Notes under the pieces: model-generated
Database searches by the model: none
Told to the model about the DNA's origin: nothing
The model's input: only the letters and a program-made list of their open reading frames with translations
Program-made: the position numbers and the translations under genes
Shown: positions 1-10,059 of the stretch, one piece after another
Numbering within the stretch: the first letter of the stretch is position 1
Layout: every line of letters starts with the position of its first letter
Assembly: GCA_022376925.1 (NCBI GenBank)
Contig: JAIOJX010000004.1
Coordinates: 3,038,001 to 3,102,000, forward strand
Source of the DNA: Tragulus kanchil
Lineage: Eukaryota > Chordata > Mammalia > Artiodactyla > Tragulidae
Length of the DNA stretch: 64,000 bases
Direction of reading: 5' to 3'

Positions 1-186
1 TACTGATGATTTAGGATAGTGAATGTGAAGTTCAAAGTCCCCTGTAAGTGAACTTGAACCACACAAAATTCTAGGTCAGGTAGGACAGAAAAAGTTGATT
101 CTTAATAAGGTCCCAAAGTGATAAAGTGTAAAGATACTCACAAACAACAGGTACTCAAGTGTTCTTACCATCTGCTTACCTTATTA

Positions 187-447
187 TTTTTTTTAATTTT
201 AGCCCACTCCACCTCCTTTTTTTCCATCCATCTTTATTCTCTGGCCTGTGTGGGCCTCCCATTCCAGTGGCCTTCCTTGTTGCAGAGCACTGGCTCTGCA
301 CGCAGGCACTCTAGAGTGCTGACTTGTAATTGGACCCACCGGCCCAGCCTCTCTGCAGCACATGGGATCTTCCCTGGCTGGGGATTGAACCGGCAGCCCC
401 TGCACTGCAAGGCGGGCTCTTTACCCACTGGACCACCAGGGAAGCCC
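187..447 (-). mobile_element. CHR-type tRNA-derived SINE, older copy
   Basis: Read on the minus strand it begins with a tRNA-like head (GGGCTTCCCTGGTGGTCC), has a Pol III B-box-like GGTTCAATCCC, and ends in an A-rich tail seen here as a T run. A 14-base direct repeat flanks it at about 172-185 and 447-460, a clear target-site duplication. Several CpG positions seen in younger copies are decayed. Confidence 0.85.
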
Positions 448-567
448 TGCTTACCTTATTTGATAGAGATACTAAATTCAGATGTTGCTCTTTAATTCAG
501 GTAACTCTTTAAATGTTGCTGTATTATACATATAATACACACATATATGTATTTGATACATCTTATC

Positions 568-603
568 ATCTATCTATCTATCCATCCATTTATCTATCTA
601 TCA
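568..603. repeat. (ATCT)n/(ATCC)n tetranucleotide tract
   Basis: Imperfect tandem repeat of the words ATCT and ATCC, about 36 bases. It is a simple microsatellite. Confidence 0.85.
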
Positions 604-1024
604 ACCTGGTAGGATTTACATCTCTGTAACAAAAGAAAGCATTCACATCACTGGGCCTTTGTTTATCCATCTATCAAATGGGCATAAGGAGGGATCTATC
701 TAGGATCATTTTTCTCTGTGGGCAGATGAGGAAAAAGCAGGTATTTCTCTTCCTACCCTGACTCATTATTCCCATGCTTTGGGCACAGTCATTAACAAGG
801 CAGAGGCGAGTGAAGGAAAATTCATTCTTGCAAAGCTGGGAAACAGTCATAGGTGACATCGCAGCTGTTATTGTTCCTCACATGCTGATTTGGAATCCCT
901 TTCGTCATTTGCTGCATGTGAAAGAGTGGCCTGCAAAGTTTCCCTCAAATGCACTAGTGAGTGTATAAGTTGGCCCTGGAGGGAGAAGAGGGCAGCACAA
1001 GGAAATGCCTGGCTTATGGTGGAC

Positions 1025-1123
1025 TTTTTTTTTTTTTCCTGATTGCACTGTGTGGCATGTGGAACCCATGCCCTCTGCGGTGGAAGCATGGAGTCTTAAC
1101 CACAGGACCACCAGGGAAGTCCC
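1025..1123 (-). mobile_element. Short CHR-type SINE, head plus T run
   Basis: Only the tRNA-like head (ending GGACCACCAGGGAAGTCCC on the plus strand) and an immediate poly(T) run are present. An imperfect duplication of ATGGTGGACTTT / ATGATAGACTTT flanks it. Confidence 0.75.
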
Positions 1124-1890
1124 ATGATAGACTTTCAAGGACCAAAAGCTCTTGTCCCCAGTTCTGAAACCCTCAACGGATACAACTGGATAGTGCCTTC
1201 CACAGGCTCAGCCGTGAGGAGAATCTGTCCTGTGAAGACACGGGAGCGCTACACACCCAACCCGGAGCCCCGGCTTCCAGTCCCGGCTCTGTCCTGAAGG
1301 GTTGTGTGGCCTTGGCCACATTCTGCTGCGTGTGCAGCCAAGCTGGTGGATAACATACCCTCCACAGTTCTCAGGTTCTACAACTCAGTAGAAGATAGCG
1401 CTGGCTCTCTGGATTAACGATACAAACCAGGAGGCTTCTTAGTTCCTCTTGGCTTGAGTCCCTGCCTCCTGGGACTGGAGAAATAGGTGTGTGTCTGACC
1501 TAGGTCAGAGAATCACAGAGTTGTGGGTGGCTGGCAGGACACTTCAGTGATGATCAAGACCTACGTCCCGTCTCCCCCACTCACTGGACAAACATTTACT
1601 AAGCAGTTGTGTTGAACAGAACGTGGGCAGGGGTGGCAGCTATTTGTGTTCACTGGTTTATCCATGGTTCCCATTGTGCCGGCTGGCACGTAATGGGTGC
1701 TTATCAAACATCTGGTGAATGATGGGTGGCTTCCTGCAGCAGAGTCATTTAGGGGAGCCTACTAAATGCAGATTCATTGGCCCACCATCAACCTATTGAA
1801 TTGTAATCTCTGGTGACAGGGCTCAAGTGACTGTCACGACTCCAGAGTTTGAGAATCTTGGCTGTAAGAGCTGAGTAATTGATTCTCCTA

Positions 1891-2240
1891 GGGCTTCCCT
1901 GGTAGCTCAGTGGCAAAGAGTTCGCCTGCCACTGCAGGAGACATGGGTTTGATCCTTGATCTTGGAAGATCCCAGATATATATATATATATCTCTAAGCC
2001 TGTGAGCCACAACTATGGAGCCTGTGCTCCAGAGCCTTGAAGCCACAACTATTGAGCCCATGTGCTGCAACTACTAAAGCCTGTGTGCCCTAGAGCCTGA
2101 GTTGCACAACAAGAGAAGTCACCGCAAGAAGAAGCCTGCTCACCTCAACTAGAGAGTAGCCTCCACTCCCTGCAACTAGAGAAGAAGCTGCGGCAGCAGT
2201 AAAAACACAGAAGAGCCTAAATAAATAAATAAATATTTTT
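1891..2240 (+). mobile_element. CHR/CHRL-like SINE, sense strand
   Basis: Starts with the head GGGCTTCCCTGGTAGCTCAG, continues with the tandem 'GAGCC..GTGC..CAACTA' body typical of CHR-type cetartiodactyl SINEs, includes a short TA run at about 1977-1991, and ends in (AAAT)n. The flanking words GATTCTCCTA and GATTTTCCTA look like a decayed target-site duplication. The same element appears again at about 3008-3357 through duplication A. It is the only CHR-type element in the window on the plus strand. Confidence 0.85.
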
Positions 2241-2609
2241 TAGAAAAGGATTTTCCTATTATCAGAAGGCTGAAAACACTGACTTTTTTTTTTTTTTTGA
2301 CTTTTGAGCATTTGTTGGTAGTGACTAAATACTGAAGTCAAATAGGATTCCCTTTGCCACAGCCATTTCTATCCAGTCTGGAGCAGTCTAGGATATGTGC
2401 AAGGCAAACTTTCACTAATCTTGGGAGAGGCAAGGCCAATAAAAAAAGGCAGATGAGATAGGAATCGAGCCACATGAAGTTCAAGTTTGGCATGATTATT
2501 GCCCTTGGACAAGTCATAAAATAGGAAATGTTCCACCATCCCAGTTTCCCGGGTGGGGTTGCTGGTGCGAGGTCTTTCTCAAGCCCTGTCAAGGGTCTGG
2601 GGCTTACAC

Positions 2610-2790
2610 CATGCACAGATCTTGCTTTAGGTCTCAGCTGAATCTCTGACTGCTTGGTCCTGAACTAATCCCTTTAACCCCTTTTAAGCATTGTTTCCTC
2701 AGTCATAAAATGGATATCACATCGCTGATTACTCAAGGCTGCTGAAGACAATCTGAGATGATATAAACTCAGGTGTCTGGCACATGCGTA
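2610..2790 (+). mobile_element. MIR SINE fragment
   Basis: The words TTTCCTCAGTCATAAAATGG and GGCACATGCGTAGTACAG match the MIR 3' half (consensus recalled, not searched). It is repeated at about 3727-3907 by duplication A. Confidence 0.7.
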
Positions 2791-4639
2791 GTACAGGGAA
2801 ACAGTTATGTTTGGGCTGGTACCTTAAAAAAATTTAGCAGAGGTCAGTTTAGCCCAACTCTTGTTTTTAGGGAGCCTACTAAATGCAGATTCATTGGCCC
2901 ACCATCAACCTATTGAATTGTAATCTCTGGTGACAGGGCTCAAGTGACTGTCACGACTCCAGAGTTTGAGAATCTTGGCTGTAAGAGCTGAGTAATTGAT
3001 TCTCCTAGGGCTTCCCTGGTAGCTCAGTGGCAAAGAGTTCGCCTGCCACTGCAGGAGACATGGGTTTGATCCTTGATCTTGGAAGATCCCAGATATATAT
3101 ATATATATCTCTAAGCCTGTGAGCCACAACTATGGAGCCTGTGCTCCAGAGCCTTGAAGCCACAACTATTGAGCCCATGTGCTGCAACTACTAAAGCCTG
3201 TGTGCCCTAGAGCCTGAGTTGCACAACAAGAGAAGTCACCGCAAGAAGAAGCCTGCTCACCTCAACTAGAGAGTAGCCTCCACTCCCTGCAACTAGAGAA
3301 GAAGCTGCGGCAGCAGTAAAAACACAGAAGAGCCTAAATAAATAAATAAATATTTTTTAGAAAAGGATTTTCCTATTATCAGAAGGCTGAAAACACTGAC
3401 TTTTTTTTTTTTTTGACTTTTGAGCATTTGTTGGTAGTGACTAAATACTGAAGTCAAATAGGATTCCCTTTGCCACAGCCATTTCTATCCAGTCTGGAGC
3501 AGTCTAGGATATGTGCAAGGCAAACTTTCACTAATCTTGGGAGAGGCAAGGCCAATAAAAAAAGGCAGATGAGATAGGAATCGAGCCACATGAAGTTCAA
3601 GTTTGGCATGATTATTGCCCTTGGACAAGTCATAAAATAGGAAATGTTCCACCATCCCAGTTTCCCGGGTGGGGTTGCTGGTGCGAGGTCTTTCTCAAGC
3701 CCTGTCAAGGGTCTGGGGCTTACACCATGCACAGATCTTGCTTTAGGTCTCAGCTGAATCTCTGACTGCTTGGTCCTGAACTAATCCCTTTAACCCCTTT
3801 TAAGCATTGTTTCCTCAGTCATAAAATGGATATCACATCGCTGATTACTCAAGGCTGCTGAAGACAATCTGAGATGATATAAACTCAGGTGTCTGGCACA
3901 TGCGTAGTACAGGGAAACAGTTATGTTTGGGCTGGTACCTATAAATGAGCAGAATATCTAGGCTGGAGGGTTCAGCAGAGGTCAGTTTAGCCCAACTCTT
4001 GTTTTTTTCATAGGTAGGGAAACAGCCTCAGCGGAAGCTAATTGTTCAAGATCATCTAGCCTGTTAGGCTTCTTGAGGGCTTTTATGGATCAGAGGATGT
4101 GAAGAGAATCTGAGTGGCCTTTAATAAAGGAATGCCTGGGATAAGATGTTTTTGTAAAAGAAACTACATCTCTCAGGTCAAGTGCCTTCTCATCTGAGTT
4201 TCTTGCATCCAGAGTCCATTCTGAGGGCAAGGGGATTAATGAGAAAGGCCCTGAAGCTGCGTAATGTGTGGCTTCTCTACCAATGTCAAAGTTTGAAAGA
4301 CAGAAGCCTTTGGGTGGCGCTATGGAGGGCTTCCCGGGAGGCCTTTCAGGCACTGTAGCTCTGCCCAGTCAAGACTGGAGATGGCTGGCTCTGGGGACCC
4401 TGCAAGAATGGCCCCTTGGCTATAAGGGGCACAACACCCATCAGAGGCGCAGCTGGATCTGGGAGGGACGCTTCTTGGAAAGAGTCCCAGTGGGCTCTGG
4501 CTCCAGTGTCTATGGGCAGCAACAGAAAAGCATGGCCTCAGGAGGGCTCTTTAGGGCTAACAGGGATGACGCCAGTGACAGCGGTGGTGAGGATGAGCGT
4601 GAGAATCAGCACTTCCTCCCTGTAGGCTGCAGAGCCAAG

Positions 4640-4760
4640 CAATTAATTTTACATGCACTGTTTCACTCAGTCTTCACGAGAACCCTTCCTGGTGGAAACT
4701 GAGGCTCAGAGAGGTTAAGTAAACTAGTACAAGTTAGTGAGACCCGGAATGCAAATCCCG
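4640..4760 (-). mobile_element. MIR SINE fragment
   Basis: GAAACTGAGGCTCAGAGAGG followed by TTAAGTAA and a decayed 'AGTTAGTGAGACC' is the antisense MIR signature. Confidence 0.75.
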
Positions 4761-4904
4761 ATCTTGGAGTTCAAGGTAGCCAGCAGTCTATAAGCGCTGG
4801 AAGAGAGGAAAGTAACACTGGCCAGAGCTTTAAGGGATACGCAGTCTATCCCCAGTTTCGCCGATGAGGAAACAAAGGATCAGAGAGGTTTGCATTTTCC
4901 CCAC

Positions 4905-5060
4905 GAAGTCGGGTATGCACCAAACACTTTACATGTTATCTCCTTGATCATCCTACCAACCCTGTGAAGTGCATAATTCTATGGTCCCCATTTGGGTAGA
5001 TGAGGAAACTAAGGCCTGAGACTAAATGACTTGCAGGTGCTCTAAACCAGGCACTCTGAC
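4905..5060 (-). mobile_element. MIR SINE fragment
   Basis: Antisense MIR words are present: CACTTTACATGTTATCTCC, then CCCCATTTGGGTAGATGAGG and AAACTAAGGCCTGAG. Confidence 0.75.
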
Positions 5061-5611
5061 TAGAGGCCTCTCGCTCTTAACTCCCTGAGTTGCTCAGTAT
5101 TGGATGTGATGTGATGACTTCTGACTCCCAGGATAGGGCTCTGAGGCTTCATGTAATTTTCCTCTTGGGAGCCATTGTTCCCTAAAAGCGCACTGGGGTA
5201 AAGCCCAAAGAGTGAAATCACGCCCTGTGGTTCTGGGAACCTGGGACTGGGGAAGAAGGAAGCTTTCGCTGTGGTGTTCAAGTCTGAGCAGGTGTACTGG
5301 GGACTTTCCCTGTTTCCTCCTCCAGATGGGAGGGAGCCGGGTAGGGTGGGCAGGGTGGAACAGGCCTTGTGAGTACAGGGTGGGAGGAGAGCAGGAGGCA
5401 GGAGGGCCCAATAAAACAGGCCGAAATCTTCCCGCCTTTCTGTCTTTACCCAGGCAGTGCCCTCACCCTGGCAAACAGCAGGGCAGGACAAGAGAGTTCA
5501 AAGTTGGCGTCAGGAGGCCTGAGCTCTGGTTCTACCTCTGGCACCCACTCCAGTTTCCTTATCTATACAATGTGTTGTGATGGTACTGTGCCATCCAAAT
5601 TCTCTGGCACT

Positions 5612-5941
5612 TTTTTTTTTTTTTAAGATTTATTTATTTACTTATTTTGGTGGGGGTGGGGTGGGGAGAGAGGGGAGCAGGCGAGCCACTTCTATTGGTC
5701 TTTCATTTGTCCATTTTCATCCATCTTTGTTCTTTGGCCCATGTGGGCCTCCCATTGCGGTGGCCTCTATTGTCACAGAGCACCTGCTCTGGGCGCATGC
5801 GCTCCAGAGCCCGGGCTCAGTAATTGGACACATGGGTCCAGCCGCTCCGCGGCACGTGGGATCTTCCCAGGCCAGGGATCAAACCGGCGTCCCTTGCACT
5901 ACAAGGCGGTGTCCTTACCCACTGGACCTCCAGGGAAGCCC
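5612..5941 (-). mobile_element. CHR-type SINE, young long subfamily
   Basis: Full-length minus-strand copy with tRNA-like head at 5941, a CpG-rich middle including GCGCATGCGCTCCAGAG, and a G-rich segment next to the A-rich tail. A target-site duplication TCTGGCACTTTT is present at about 5602 and 5944. Retained CpGs point to a recent insertion. Confidence 0.9.
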
Positions 5942-5982
5942 CCTCTGGCACTTTTAATTAACACATTACTAAAAACCTACCA

Positions 5983-6136
5983 GGCTTCCCTGGTGGCTCA
6001 GACGGTAAAGAATCTGCCTGCAATGCAGGAGATCTGGAGTCAGGAAGATCCCCTGGAGAAGGAAATGGTTACCCACTCCATTCTTGCCTGGGAAACTCTA
6101 TGGACAGAGGAGCCTGGCACCAGTGACATGGCATGA
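5983..6136 (+). mobile_element. Bov-tA-type SINE, 3' truncated
   Basis: Begins GGCTTCCCTGGTGGCTCAGA, continues with the TAAAGAATCTGCCTGCAATG head and the GGACAGAGGAGCCTGG segment that ruminant Bov-tA SINEs share with the BovB 3' end, then stops. Confidence 0.9.
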
Positions 6137-6634
6137 GCAAAAGCAGACTCGGGCCCTGCTTTCATGGGTCTTAGGAGTCCAGTAGGCAAAAGTCTGAAGA
6201 TCACATCTCCAGGGTAACTGATGTAAAATGGCCCACTTACCCTTGTTTTGAAGGTTTGCAGAGCTAAGGGAGCCCGTGATGGTGGGAGTGGTGGGAGAGG
6301 GAATGTACGGACAGAGGGAAAGGCAGCTGGGAAGCATGTGGTGAACATGTGGTTCACTAGGTGAATGTCCACCAGCACTGAGATGGTTCACGCAAGAAAC
6401 TGGGAGCCCAGTGGACCTGGGAAAGCAAGTAGGCAGCTGACCACTCCAAGGCGCTGTGGGCCATGGTAAGAGAAGGCATTAAAGTTTTTAGTTTATCAAG
6501 GGGAGGGGGGAAAGTGGGGAGAAAAGAGTGAAAGGATACAAAGAGAGATGGCTTAAATTAAGATGGTCAATGCATCTTCCAAAGAAAAGATTTTTTGAAA
6601 AGCTAGCCCCTCCGAGGGGCCTTTCTTGATTTTT

Positions 6635-6647
6635 CCACCTTTGACCT
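6635..6647 (-). promoter_or_regulatory. DR1-like nuclear receptor motif
   Basis: On the minus strand this reads AGGTCA-A-AGGTGG: one perfect half-site, a one-base spacer and a 4/6 second half-site. DR1 elements bind PPAR/RXR, HNF4 and related receptors. It lies about 535 bases upstream of the PPARGC1B start codon. Occupancy is not shown by sequence. Confidence 0.35.
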
Positions 6648-6829
6648 ATGGTATCCCTCCCTCTCTGGCAGCAGCCCCGCGAAACAGACTCAAGCGTCTA
6701 AGGAAGTCAGACCTGGGCTTTGTTTTCCTGTATGAAATTGCACTGTAGCTTCAGAAGAGGTCTGCCTTCCGGGACCTCAGTTTCCCCAGCTTTGCCAAAG
6801 CAGGTTTTCTCGTAGGACCCGCCCAGCGC

Positions 6830-7181
6830 TAAGGCAACGTGATTTGCTCTGGTAGGAGCGGTGGGTTGCCTGCATTGCTGCGCAGGCAACGGGCTGCTGG
6901 CTGGGGCACCGCAGCTCGGCTGCGGGCGCTCTTCTCCCGGCCGGAGGCTAGGATCGCGGCGCCAGACATTGCGCAGGAAAGTGGGGGCGCGACCCCCGTC
7001 TCGAGCGGGCACCGTGCGGCCCCGCCCCCGCAGCCAGCGGCCCTGCGGCAGCCAGGGCCTGAGCTCCGCCCTCCTCCTCCCGCCGGCCGCCCTCCCTCCT
7101 CCCGCCTCCCTCGCTTGCTCCCTCCCTCCCCCCGGCCGGCTCGGCGCTGACTCCGCCGCACGCTGCAGCCGCGGCTGGAAG
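6830..7181 (+). promoter_or_regulatory. PPARGC1B CpG-island promoter and 5' UTR
   Basis: Very GC-rich sequence directly before the start codon, without a clear TATA box. A GC-box cluster sits at about 7018-7031 (CCCGCCCCCG), and two TGCGCAGG words at about 6879 and 6970 resemble half of an NRF-1 site. Pyrimidine-rich runs at about 7065-7135 probably fall in or near the 5' UTR. The transcription start cannot be fixed without cap data; dispersed initiation is expected for such a promoter. Confidence 0.75.
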
Positions 7182-7259
7182 ATGGCGGGGAACGACTGCG
7201 GCTCGCTGCTGGACGAAGAGCTGTCCTCCTTCTTCCTCAACTATCTCGCCGACACGCAG
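7182..7259 (+). CDS. PPARGC1B: PPARGC1B first coding exon (PGC-1beta N-terminus), partial gene
   Basis: Encodes 26 residues beginning [16 protein letters not shown] and ending NYLADTQ. This is the recognisable N-terminus of PGC-1beta, a nuclear transcriptional coactivator that works with ERR-alpha, PPARs, NRF-1 and other factors to drive mitochondrial biogenesis, fatty-acid oxidation and lipogenic programmes. The acidic/hydrophobic stretch [14 protein letters not shown] belongs to the N-terminal activation domain. The start has a good Kozak context (A at -3, G at +4). The exon ends CAG and is followed by GTACGA, a standard donor, leaving phase 0. Residue 8 is Ser, where I recall Ala in human. 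The LXXLL motifs and RNA-recognition domain lie in later exons outside the window. The miR-378 hairpin downstream supports the assignment. Confidence 0.95.
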
Positions 7260-7436
7260 GTACGATCAGCAGAGGCCACGGGCGGGGAGCCAAGGCTGCT
7301 GAGCTGCCGCCGCAGCCGCGGCGGCCGGGAGGCAGCGGTGGGCGCAATGAGAAGATAGGGGGTACCAGGCTGCAGAGCCCCACTTCCATGCACCCTGCGA
7401 TGCACTTCGTTACGGGGACAGGAAGCTGGAGGTCCG

Positions 7437-7454
7437 CCCCCGCCCCCCCCCCCC
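7437..7454. repeat. Poly(C) run in CpG island
   Basis: Near-uninterrupted C run of about 18 bases shortly after exon 1. It is prone to sequencing-length error and, on the opposite strand, to G-quadruplex formation. Confidence 0.8.
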
Positions 7455-8874
7455 ATCCCGGTGAATGCCGGAGCGTTGGGGGCGCTACGGCCGCTGGGGA
7501 GGGTCTAGCCTAGGTTGCTTGGAGTCCGCCACCCCCGACCGCAGATCTGGGGGTTTCCGCGTTTCCTTGGGGAGGTTGAGCCGCGCCAGGTGTGGGGGTC
7601 CCTCACGCTGGCTCTGGGTGCGGGAGGCGCGCCCTCAGGCTCCCGGCACTTGCTGCCGTACTTTCACGTGGACTTGTGGCCCGGGCGCAGGCGCCTGCCC
7701 GGGTCCCTGATCCTCCGGTCTTGGATACCCCGTGTTCTGCTGCTGGCCCCCCCAAGGAACCCCCAGAGCTCCCGCAGCGCGGAGTTGCCTGCCAATTGCC
7801 CGCGGAAGGCATAGGGGTCTGCGTGGCACGTGGACATGCAGGCGGGGATAACACCTTCCTGGTTTCGCTTCCCTGCGGAGCCCCCTGGGGCGAAAGCGCG
7901 GCAGGCTGGGGGTGGCGGACTGTCTGGGGGCGCCTGGGTCCCCCTGCAGCGCGCGGCCCCGGTGCACCCTCGGCGACGCTGGGGGAAGGGAAGGCGAGGC
8001 AGCGTCCCGGGCTCAGGCTGCGCCTGGGAGCCCCACCGGCGACACGCGCGTGACAGGAGAGGGTGCTCTGTTGTGCCGGGAGGGACGAGGAAGCCAGTTA
8101 CTTGGAGACGGGGGCGGGGGGTGGTTGTTGCTGCGATAAGCTGCACGGAAAGCGCCTGCACGGGGAGGGCGCGCCCCCTACCCCTTCCCCAGTTCTCCCA
8201 CCTCGTGCCTGTTGCAAGCATAAAGTTTGGCCTCACAGTTACGGATTTTTTCTACGGCCACCCCGCTGCGGGTAGCGGGGAGGCCGAGGATGCAGCGGAG
8301 CCGAGAATGAGACCCCGGATGCGGGCGCACCCCGGAGGCCGAGAGGGGCCGCCGGGTGCTACCGGGCGCGGCTCGCCAGGGCTGGTTTGGTACCTGGAGT
8401 CGGAGCCCGGGTGCCGGCTTGTTTTGCATAACACTGGAAGGGCGGGGGAAGGGGGGGGCGGGGTGTGGGAGGGCAGAGAGGGAAACTTTGCTTCTTGTTA
8501 TATCTGCCTGTCTTTGGGAGGCAGCAGCTGTCATGGGACCGGGTGGGCGGGGAGAGGCTTGCTAGCTGACTCCTTGCCTTGAGATGCGACTTGGAGGGGG
8601 GCCGCAGAAGCGAAGATGTTCGGCTCTGGCGGACTCTAGGTGGCGAGTCCGGCTGGCTGCTGGAACCGCGCGGCGTGGCGGGGTGCTGCCGAGAGAAAGC
8701 CCGCCACACGCAGGAGAAGGCCGGCCCTCGCCTGCGGCGGACGCCCATGAGTCAGGGAGCCGCGGGGCCTCGTGGCGGGTGGCGGGAGCGCTTGGGTGGG
8801 TTCCGAGCAGGGGCCGAAGGGGCTGGTGGCGTGTGATCGGGCTCCTCCACGCCGCGGGAAGAGTGTGATGAACG

Positions 8875-8888
8875 GGCTGCGCGCGCGG

Positions 8889-8929
<41 letters not shown>

Positions 8930-8955
8930 CGCACGCCGCGCGCGCCGGGCGCGTA
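8875..8955. repeat. (GT)n plus GC alternating tract, Z-DNA-prone
   Basis: GCGCGCG is followed by about 18 GT units (8890-8925) and then an alternating GCGTGCGCACGC / GCGCGCGCC stretch. Alternating purine-pyrimidine over about 80 bases favours left-handed DNA under negative supercoiling, as expected behind a promoter. The length is probably polymorphic. Confidence 0.8.
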
Positions 8956-9612
8956 CCTTTACCTCTGACGAAACTGCAGTGGAGCTCCCGCGGCGGTCAC
9001 CGGGCGCCGCCGCTCGCCCCAGCCCTGTCTGCTCCGAAGGCCGATCCCAGCCAGCGCACCACCACCGCGCCCCCAGCCCCCCAGCCGACAGCCCGGGGCC
9101 GGGGGACTGGATGCGGGGCGGGCAGAGCTGCCGCTGGGGAAGTTCCGCCCTCGGCCCTCCCGCTTGTCTGGGGGTGTCGCCGAGCCCCTCTACTAAGACG
9201 CGGATGAAGGAGGCCTGAAACAGCCAGAGACTGGTCCAAAGAGACCCATAGCAAGAACTCGTCCGATTTGGACCCGACCCCCGGTTTCAACACCATCTTG
9301 TGTGTTCTCTGGCGCACCAATAATAATTATTTGCCCTTTTAGCCGTCCAGAGTGCCTACCCAGCAGGCATATTTTACCCAAGGAAACTAGAAAATTGGGT
9401 AATCAGGTATCAGCAGAAGCAGTGCAGTGTAAGTTAATCTGGGACGTTCGCTTTTTTTTCTTTTTTTTAATGTAACCACGTGATAGGCTCAGGCTCTTTG
9501 GGTGATCTCTGCCGTCCCAACTTGGGAAATGTAATTGATAGGGGGAGCTTTGCCGCCGCCCCTAGAAGGCTCACAGAGCCTGCCGGAAGAGGACCTGGGC
9601 GGGTCCTCGCGT

Positions 9613-9727
9613 GCCTCCTCATTTTACAGTTGGGGATCGAGGCCGTGAGGGCTGAGCGGCCGCTACAGGACCACGCAGCCAGTGGGTGACAGAGCCACCC
9701 AGGGCTCCTGACTCCAGGTCCTGTGTG
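9613..9727 (-). mobile_element. Antisense MIR SINE carrying the miR-378 5p arm
   Basis: CTCATTTTACAGTTGGGGAT, then a degraded 'GCAGCCAGTGGGTGACAGAG', is the antisense MIR pattern (ATTTTACAGATGAGG...AGCTAGTAAGTGGCAGAG). It ends in CTCCAGGTCCTGTG, the 5' arm of miR-378. Confidence 0.7.
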
Positions 9728-9766
9728 TTACCTCGAAATAGCACTGGACTTGGAGTCAGAAGGCCT
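9701..9766 (+). ncRNA. MIR378: miR-378 (miR-378a) precursor hairpin
   Basis: The 66-base hairpin matches my recollection of human mir-378a except for one loop base (C at 9734), which agrees with the mouse sequence. The 5p arm is 9705-9726 (starts CTCCTGACTCC) and the 3p arm is 9743-9764 (starts ACTGGACTTGG, seed CTGGACT). The arms pair closely around a short loop at about 9727-9742. In mammals this miRNA sits in PPARGC1B intron 1, is co-expressed with the host, and has been linked to mitochondrial metabolism, with ERR-gamma, GABPA, CRAT and MED13 reported as targets of the two arms. Same strand as the host implies processing from the PPARGC1B primary transcript. Confidence 0.97.
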
Positions 9767-9860
9767 GAGTGGAGTCGCCTTCCCCACTCTGGCTGGGTGA
9801 CCCCGGAGCAAGGCATTTTAACCGCGAGCCTACTTTCCTCCATCTGTCAAATGGGGCTGG
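9740..9860 (+). mobile_element. Sense MIR SINE carrying the miR-378 3p arm
   Basis: AGCACTGGACTTGGAGTCAG begins a sense MIR: the standard 'GGACTCTGGAGCCAGA..CCTG' start is followed by TGGCTGGGTGACC and CCATCTGTCAAATGGGG. It faces the antisense MIR at 9613-9727 head to head. Confidence 0.75.
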
Positions 9861-10059
9861 CTGGTGGTGCTGGCAGGAGAAGCCCGAGGCCCGGTGGTGG
9901 GGGTGAGCACCGTTTGCATGTGAACTGTCTGGTCCTTCCTGAACTTCCTTTCCTACCCCCACCCCCCACCCCGCCCCACCCCACCCAGTCTCTCCTTGGC
10001 ACTCTCCGCCTCCATCTCCCCCTTTGGAAGGGGTGGGGAGAGTGAATAGAAAGGTAATT

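Larger units (their letters stand above)
1752..4005. repeat. Tandem duplication A, probably an assembly artefact
   Basis: Copy 1 is about 1752-2868 and copy 2 about 2869-4005, offset 1117. Both carry the same CHR-like SINE, poly(T) run and MIR. Just before the junction, copy 1 lacks about 30 bases that copy 2 retains at about 3940-3972 and has a poly(A) slip instead. Divergence only at the unit ends is typical of an unmerged low-quality overlap. Confidence 0.9.
1..6800. other. Intergenic region upstream of PPARGC1B
   Basis: No exon of a known gene was recognised here. The stretch holds CHR-type and Bov-tA SINEs, MIR fragments, one false tandem duplication and a short tetranucleotide tract, each listed separately. 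The remaining unique parts (about 450-1020, 1125-1750, 4010-5600 and 6140-6800) show no coding signal. Reading frames here are short and mostly run through repeats. Intergenic status is inferred from the promoter position of PPARGC1B further right. Confidence 0.7.
6830..9170. other. CpG island over PPARGC1B promoter, exon 1 and start of intron 1
   Basis: Dense CpG and high GC run from about 6830 to 9170 and fall off sharply on both sides. The island covers the promoter, first coding exon and about 1.9 kb of intron. Inside are a C run at 7437-7454, a G-rich run at about 8437-8477 and a (GT)n/(GC)n tract at 8875-8955. Long open frames here (for example 7830-8582) result from stop-poor GC-rich sequence. 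Confidence 0.9.

Noticed and set aside
568..603. Short regular repeats as a CRISPR-like array
   Set aside because: Simple eukaryotic microsatellite with no spacers. The genome is mammalian.
7830..8582. 250-codon plus-strand frame and overlapping frames in the CpG island
   Set aside because: Stop codons are rare in GC-rich sequence. Content is low-complexity and the frame lies in intron 1.
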